From assembly GCF_965363235.1 (NCBI RefSeq), contig NC_134839.1, forward strand, positions 76,533,410 to 76,597,409: DNA of 64,000 nt, given 5' to 3'. Below are positions 58,627-64,000 of this stretch, in pieces. Origin of the DNA: Mytilus galloprovincialis (lineage: Eukaryota > Mollusca > Bivalvia > Mytilida > Mytilidae). Position 1 is the first letter of the stretch, and each line of letters opens with the position of its first letter. Position numbers and translations under genes: made by a program. Under the pieces are notes generated by a model. The model did not search any database and had not been told where the DNA came from. It saw nothing but the letters and a program-made list of their open reading frames with translations.

Positions 58627-59532
58627 CTACTGGAGTAGCCATCCCGAAAATGTTGTTTTACCATTTGTGTTACTGGCAATCGCACCATCTCCGGCAAGTA
58701 CTTAATGGGTCCGAACATAAACCGTATCACCTTTCGACACATGTGCAACAACTGTACCACTGACTGATCCATCATCACCTTTTTTGGCACGTAAGAATGT
58801 GGACCCATAAACAGAATCGTTTATCATCAGTTCAGTCGAATGCTCGCCTTCTGAAGTTCTGATGACCCAGACAAATACGTACATCCCTGTCTTAGGACAT
58901 GTAAATACTCCAATATGACCGTTGTAGCCTTTTCCTTGGTTTGTCTTTGTCACATCAAACACTAATCTACGACCAGCTCCCGGAAACACGTGATTTGAAA
59001 TGTAAGCATGAAATGCAATAACTTGAGACCTTTTTTCAATGTTTATACTTCTACCAGTTACGCTGACTTCATACCGGCCTACAAAATCGTTAAATATTCA
59101 TTAATAGAACAATATTCATTAATTTGAAATTTCGATTACAAACACACACACTTTAGGAAGAATTTGCCTTAGCTGTAATTGGCCAAAATTTTAGGAATGT
59201 GATCTTTAATGCTCTTCAGCTTCGTACTTTATTTGCCTATTTTACTTCGAACGTCACTGATGGAACTTTTGTAGACGAAACGCGCGTCTGGCGCAAATGT
59301 AAAATTTCATTTCAGGTGTATGATGAGTTTTTAAAATTAAAGCTCTTTTGCTCATAATCATAATTGCTTTCAAAATTGACTATTTTAACTGTAAGATATG
59401 CATTAATTGTTAGATAAGAAGCTCTCCATGATAGAACATTGTAGTGTGCTTACCGTCTGTTGTTTGACATGAACTTGCTGCAAATACATCTCCAGTAACA
59501 ACAACAAGAACAATTATTATAGACGTCAACAT
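58627..59532 (-). pseudogene. C1q-domain paralogue with premature stop
   Basis: Exon 1 is 59532-59454 (MLTSIIIVLVVVTGDVFA signal peptide). Exon 2 starts at 59078 after ttgtag. Both exons have exactly the lengths of the intact gene (79 and 452 nt), and the intron position is identical. The frame carries GRYEVSVTGRS, VIAFHAYIS, RRLVFDVTKTN, GVFTCPKTGMYVF, HSTELMINDS and GDTVYVRTH, then TAA at 58702-58704. The remaining 24 codons after the stop are still open in the same frame and include FSGWLLQ, ending at the ancestral TAG 58627-58629. A single T-to-A type change (TTA to TAA) would explain it. The predicted product has 151 residues instead of 176 and lacks the last beta strand. It may be a recent pseudogene, a truncated allele or a sequencing error. 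Confidence 0.85.
59155..59335 (+). repeat. R1 repeat in the C1q intron (unit C)
   Basis: 'cttagctgtaattggcc', 'taatgctcttcagcttcgta', 'acgtcactgatgg' and 'gacgaaacgcgcgtctggcg' are present. It is orthologous in place to the eroded copy at 47820-47945. Confidence 0.75.
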
Positions 59533-59831
59533 TTCAAGTCTCTTTTAGTCCGAGTACAATACCGTTATTTTGATGGGCAAAACATGTTTTTATGAACGTT
59601 TTGTCAGACGTTAATGTGACATTTGCGTGTTCATGACATGAAACTGGATAGTTTTTACAAAAGGCATCGAGTTGTTAAAAAAAATTGTAAAATAATACTG
59701 AAAAAACTGCGTTGTCTTCAATTGTAGACAACAATCTTCTGTTTTCCCCTTTTAATTCTCTTCAATAGATTTTAGTTGGTTTTAAAGCTTTTTAAGCTGC
59801 AGAAGGTACTTAACATCTAATATTTAAAAAT

Positions 59832-60000
59832 AAAAAGTAAAATCACAAAAATACTGAAAATCAATTCGGAGAGTCCATAATCCCATGGCAAAATCAAATA
59901 ACAAAACGCATCGAAAACGAATGGACAAGAACTGTCATATTCCTGACTTGGTACAGGCATTTTCAAATGTAGAAAATAGTGGATTCAACCTGGTTTTAAA
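59832..60000 (-). repeat. R3 repeat, inverted, inserted in unit C
   Basis: 'agtaaaatcacaaaaatact', 'cgaatggacaagaactgtca' and 'cctgacttggtacaggca' are the inverse R3 core. Unit B reads straight through at 48405-48425. The plus frame 59885-60118 is an artefact of it. Confidence 0.75.
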
Positions 60001-60889
60001 AAAGAACCAGGTGATTGCAATTATAATTACAAACATCTTATTTTTATTGCCAAAACCACAGAACATTTCGTCGCTTCAAAACTCATCATATTGTTTGTTT
60101 CGTTACCATGGTTACTAACGACTGATGTTAGCACAACACAAGAGTAAACATAATTCGAGTTATCTTTCTTTTCATAATGTTTCATGCTTGTTATTGTGAA
60201 AATCAAAAGTTACAGGTAGCCTCTATAACGTGCTAATGTTAGAACTTTACCGCTGTGTTATTCTTTTTATTTGTATATAACATTGCTTAATCTTTTTTTA
60301 CCCATATCCTCAGTGATTGATACATCTTGCAATCAGTTCGTGTTAAGTTATGAGGATAGAAAACTCTATAGGAGAGAACGACATATAAGATAATATCCTT
60401 TACATTTTGGGAACCAAAATATGTCTACTTTGCGCAATTTAATGTGTAAGAGCACACTGGATATAGCCTTGAATTGTTTACGACAAATGAAAATGAAGGA
60501 TAACAATCAAAATATTGTCATCTGAAATCTATTATCTTCTTTACCCTTCAAATGCAAAAGCGAACAAAAATATACGAATCCACTTGCCGTTATATCACAC
60601 TAAATTCTTTTACTTTCTCAAACTTAGTAGTTTTTCAAACAAAGTCTTAGTAGAGCATTGTCTGCATTAGTATCTACGTTATTGATAATAAATAAAAATC
60701 CATAACACATAAGAAACAAGAGAAACTATATTTACCATATAAACAATGTGTTTTTCTTTTTTCAAATGCATGTCTCCATAATGGTCAGATTCCAATTTAC
60801 ACATTAAATATTTAACTCGACAGAACATGGCCCGGCGTTTAACCATTACAAATACATAGCCACCAAGATTACCAATTGCCACCTCAGTG

Positions 60890-61225
60890 ACAAGGTCTTG
60901 AATCCACAAAATGTTATTTCAATATATTTTGCCACCAAGAGATGTCAATATTACTGACAGGGTTTTTTTTACCACCAAGGCAAATGTAAACAGTTATAAA
61001 AATGACCACCTATGTCTATTTAGAAGCCACCAATGCGAATATAAATGACCACCAAGGTCTACGAGCCACCAAGGCTAGCATATTCCATTTAATGATGCCA
61101 CCAAGGCAAATGTAAAAATTAAAAAAAATGACTACCTAGGTCTATTAAGAAGCCACCAAGGCAAATATAAATGACCATCAAGGGTGTTATTTTCCATTTA
61201 ATGTTGCCACCGAGGCAAATGTAAA
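60890..61225. repeat. Degenerate tandem array, 'gccaccaaggcaaatgtaaa'
   Basis: The core 'gccaccaaggcaaat' and 'atgaccacc..ggtcta' alternate about eight times, with a longer 'ttccatttaatg.tgccacc' phase. No counterpart is seen in unit B. Confidence 0.8.
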
Positions 61226-61989
61226 TACACATTATAGAATATAATTACTTTGCCACGACCGACCCACAGCTTGGATGTAAAAAAAATGAGGATGTATCAC
61301 ATGTACTATCGCCAAATATATCAACAAATGATGTTAATTCTGTCATAATTCTTACTGTATAACTTTATTATCTTTCAATGTAAATTCTGACATGTTTCTA
61401 TGAACGTTAACATGTCATAGGCATTCTGCTAATTACTAATGATCGGTATTTCAAATTAAAAAAAAAAAGATTTCTATGGGAAAAATATGCACAAAACAGT
61501 CTATAGATCATGATGGAATGGGGATAAAAGAAAGTTTTATTGAATTGAAAATCGATGGATTTATTTAGATATTTTTCAGAAATTTAATGTATGCGTCAAT
61601 AGGAAAACAGCACCACCACGTACATCATCTTGAGGTTATAGAACATGTATGTATACCATACTAATCTATCAATTCCTCGAGTGTAAATTAAAATCAATTA
61701 AACCTGTGTTAGGAAGAAATTGTATGTTAGCTGCTGAATATCGGTGACAATGTATACAGCAACTTCATGAACAAAACACGATCTTGCTGGTTGAAATTTA
61801 AAAGAAAAATTGTGTAAAAAACATTTTCAAAAATCATGAAGACACTACAAGATATATTGTATTCATTCTTTAAAATGTAAATAAGCGAATTTGAATTGAT
61901 ATCAAATTCCCAAAATACTGCATGAATTATGTTACCTATGACTTTAAAATCTAATAGAAAATTAAAAGGACGAGTCTTTGTAAACAAAA

Positions 61990-62678
61990 TTCGTAAGGGT
62001 TCCAGAGAACCCAGTGTCTCGCCTACTTTTGCGTTTAATCGAGGACTCAACAAAAAATGAGGAAAAACATCAATAAAAATATTCCCTCTTGATACTATCT
62101 TTTGATTGTAACATGCTTCTGTCCAAGTTTGGTAAAAATCCAGGATAGTTTTTTAATCTAATAAATGTTTTTAATCCTTTAACTGCAGACTGTATGTAAT
62201 GTTAACTGGAAGTAAAATTTGGTCAATTTATAAGTTACATGCGGAAAACATTGAAAATCAAAAATTACTTCTGGATACTATCTTAGGATCAGAAACAAGC
62301 TTCTGTCCAAGTTTGGTACAAATCCAAGATAGTTTAAGAAAGTTATTAAAATTTTAAATCTTTAACCACAGAGTGAATGTAATATTTCCTGGCAGAAAAA
62401 CTAAGTCTATTTTGAAGTAAAAAACGATCAAATGGAATTTTATTTTTACAAAATTTACTTCTGGATACTATCTTATGAACATAAACAAGCTTCTGTCCAA
62501 ATTTCATAGAAATCCTGGATGGTTTAAGCAAGTTATAAAAATTAAAAAAAAACTTTAATCAGAGAGTGATTATTTGTGGACGCCACCGACGATGACGACG
62601 ACGCCGACGACGCCGAAGCCGACGGAATATAGGATCGCTATGTTTCGCATTTTCGATTAAGTCGAAGGCTCGACAAAA
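61990..62678. repeat. Inserted repeat block with three internal units and a GC-rich end
   Basis: Three units of about 180 bp share 'ttctggatactatctta', 'acaagcttctgtccaa' and 'ggtacaaatccaagatagtt'. The right end holds a 'gacgacgacgccgacgacgc' run and 'ataggatcgctatg'. 'acaaaa' occurs at both edges (61984-61989, 62673-62678). Units A and B are uninterrupted here ('gtctttgtaaa', then 'acaaattgtgaag' in A), so this is an insertion. The minus frames 61727-62053 and 62346-62531 are not genes. Confidence 0.72.
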
Positions 62679-63379
62679 AAGTACAAATTGTGCAATATGC
62701 TTGATATTTATTGAGTTCATTTTTAACTTTTAAACGGTAATTGTTTTAACTAGTAGTGGTGTCATTGTTTAGAAAGTAGGGTCCATTGTTCGTTATTTGT
62801 AAACTTTTTACAATAGTGGCATTAAACATGTTTCCTGTTTATTTCTGCATCATATTAGGAGAATACACCTCAAAGTTTGTGCTGAAATTTAGTAAAAATA
62901 TGTTCAGTAGAATTAATTGTTACTTATGTTTACATGGTGTATATATTCCAAATGGGCAATACGATATAAACAAAAAGAACATATACATTTTCCATCGAAA
63001 AGTATGAAGCTCTGACTATTTTTAAGCATGTCTTCGTAAATATGCAATTGAATTGAATTTGATAGATATTGAAGTATTTTCATTCGAATCGTTCAGTATG
63101 TGCAATATTAAATGTTTTGACTCTAAATTTTTTTTACTGCAAACCACAGTGCTTTCCATTGTAAACATCAGTTACATGAACATTCATATTTTGAAACTAA
63201 AATTAGAAAGTATACAATTTTACGTTTAAATTGTCATTAAAAATGTGACACCGATTGGTACCCTATATTGAGCAATGAGATGTAAAAAAAAGAAGCCTAT
63301 TTTACACTAGATTTATTTGGGATCTGGGATCTTTCTGCCGATTGTATGTGCTTTCTATACAACTGTTTGCCTATTTCAA

Positions 63380-64000
63380 ACGAAAACAATCAGCGATAAA
63401 TGCATATGTTTTTTGGGATCATACGACAGCTCATTTCACAGCAATGTACAATCAGTCTACCGTGCGTGTCATTCGACCGAGACAGCATTTATTCGTGTAC
63501 ATAATGACATCACTGTTGCACTTGATAACGACTGTTGTGCCGTTTTACTAATGCTAGACCAATGGGCTGCTTTCGATGTCATAGATGATCCTATTCTGAT
63601 TAAGTGGATGGAATACTATTGTGGGATAACCGGAACCGGACTTAGTTGGCTGAAGTCGTATATTAAGACGAGGACTCAACGAATCGTTATTTGTTCTGTT
63701 CTTTCAGATGAGATTCGTCTCCCTTTTGGTGTTCCTCTAGGATTGGTCCTGTGACCAAAACTTAATTGCATTTTCCCAAGACCAATTGGCGAAATATCTA
63801 AACGTCATAATATGATCATGATTTATCACTGTTATGCAGATGGTACACAAGTTTATCTCGTATTCAAACCACTTGATAATTGGACGAACATATCAAAGCG
63901 ACTTGAGGCTTGCGTAGCTGACATCAGCAAGTGTATATGCTCGAACATGTTAAAATTAAACGAGGATAAAACGGATCTGATAGTATTTGCTACAAAAAAC
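63380..64000 (+). pseudogene. Non-LTR (CR1/jockey-type) RT fragment, runs off the window
   Basis: From about 63440 the frame reads SVYRACHSTETAFIRVHNDI, VLLMLDQWAAFDVIDDPILI, SWLKSYIKTRTQ and FGVPLGLVL, then TGA at 63752. It continues in the same frame through PIGEISKRHN, YHCYADGTQVYLV, RLEACVADISK and MLKLNEDKTDLIVFATKN to the window end. These are ordered RT motifs of CR1/jockey-type LINEs. The catalytic YxDD is YADG (63833-63844). The stop sits where such elements usually have a Gly codon, one base away. The left part of the frame (63317-63430) is not clearly RT. This is a dead copy; the rest lies beyond the window. Confidence 0.82.

Larger units (their letters stand above)
57080..63310. 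repeat. Segmental duplication unit C (contains truncated C1q gene)
   Basis: It is colinear with unit B. It differs by an R4 insertion near 58300-58500, an R3 insertion near 59832-60000, a tandem array at 60890-61225 and a block at about 61990-62678. It lacks the hAT pair. The right edge is lost where a LINE begins near 63340. Confidence 0.72.

Overview
The window looks like bivalve mollusc nuclear DNA, most likely a mussel (Mytilus-like). Four things point there: AT-rich intron-bearing genes with canonical gt/ag junctions, secreted C1q-domain genes in tandem, many copies of dispersed repeats I associate with mussel genomes, and several generations of Penelope-like and LINE retroelement relics. 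This assignment is inference from content; no search was run. Only a few percent of the window is coding. Most open frames here are repeat or intron noise.

Layout. (1) 1-7.1 kb, plus strand: the 3' end of a class A (rhodopsin-type) GPCR. A TM7/helix-8 exon at 1530-1734 joins in phase to a long terminal C-tail exon at 6646-7058. The intron holds dispersed repeats and a 2.0-kb terminal-inverted-repeat element (3868-5893) with two internal palindromes. (2) 7.6-10.2 kb: a 5'-truncated Penelope-like reverse transcriptase with an intact YIDD motif and its 3' UTR, followed by an inverted, scrambled relic. (3) 13.3-13.8 kb, minus strand: an isolated frameshifted exon that may come from a receptor guanylyl cyclase ectodomain. 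(4) 17-22 kb: relics of a second Penelope-like subfamily. One carries a 28-bp minisatellite expanded in its 3' UTR.

(5) 23.48-41.12 kb, plus strand: a complete seven-exon gene for a 523-residue single-pass receptor. Its parts are a signal peptide, an SUEL/rhamnose-binding-lectin-like domain, a CUB domain, a stalk, one TM helix and a tyrosine-rich cytoplasmic tail. The tail contains an ITAM-spaced YxxL-x7-YxxI pair. This is the most interesting object in the window.

(6) 41.9-63.3 kb: three related segments (A, B, C) of a segmental duplication. B and C each carry a two-exon minus-strand secreted C1q-domain gene. The B copy (47263-48112) is intact. The C copy (58627-59532) is equally long without indels but has an in-frame stop that removes the C-terminal strand, and its TATA-like box is altered. 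Because the segments are paralogous, later insertions can be mapped cleanly: a hAT-like element with another hAT-like element nested in it (49500-52145), and a repeat block in C (about 61990-62678). A 347-bp MITE at 44607-44953 has its empty site elsewhere in the window.

(7) 63.4-64.0 kb: a decayed non-LTR (CR1/jockey-type) RT running off the window end, with an internal stop and a YADG catalytic motif.

Functionally, the lectin/CUB/ITAM-like receptor and the C1q genes are both plausible innate recognition components, but nothing in the sequence links them in one pathway. The GPCR is separate.
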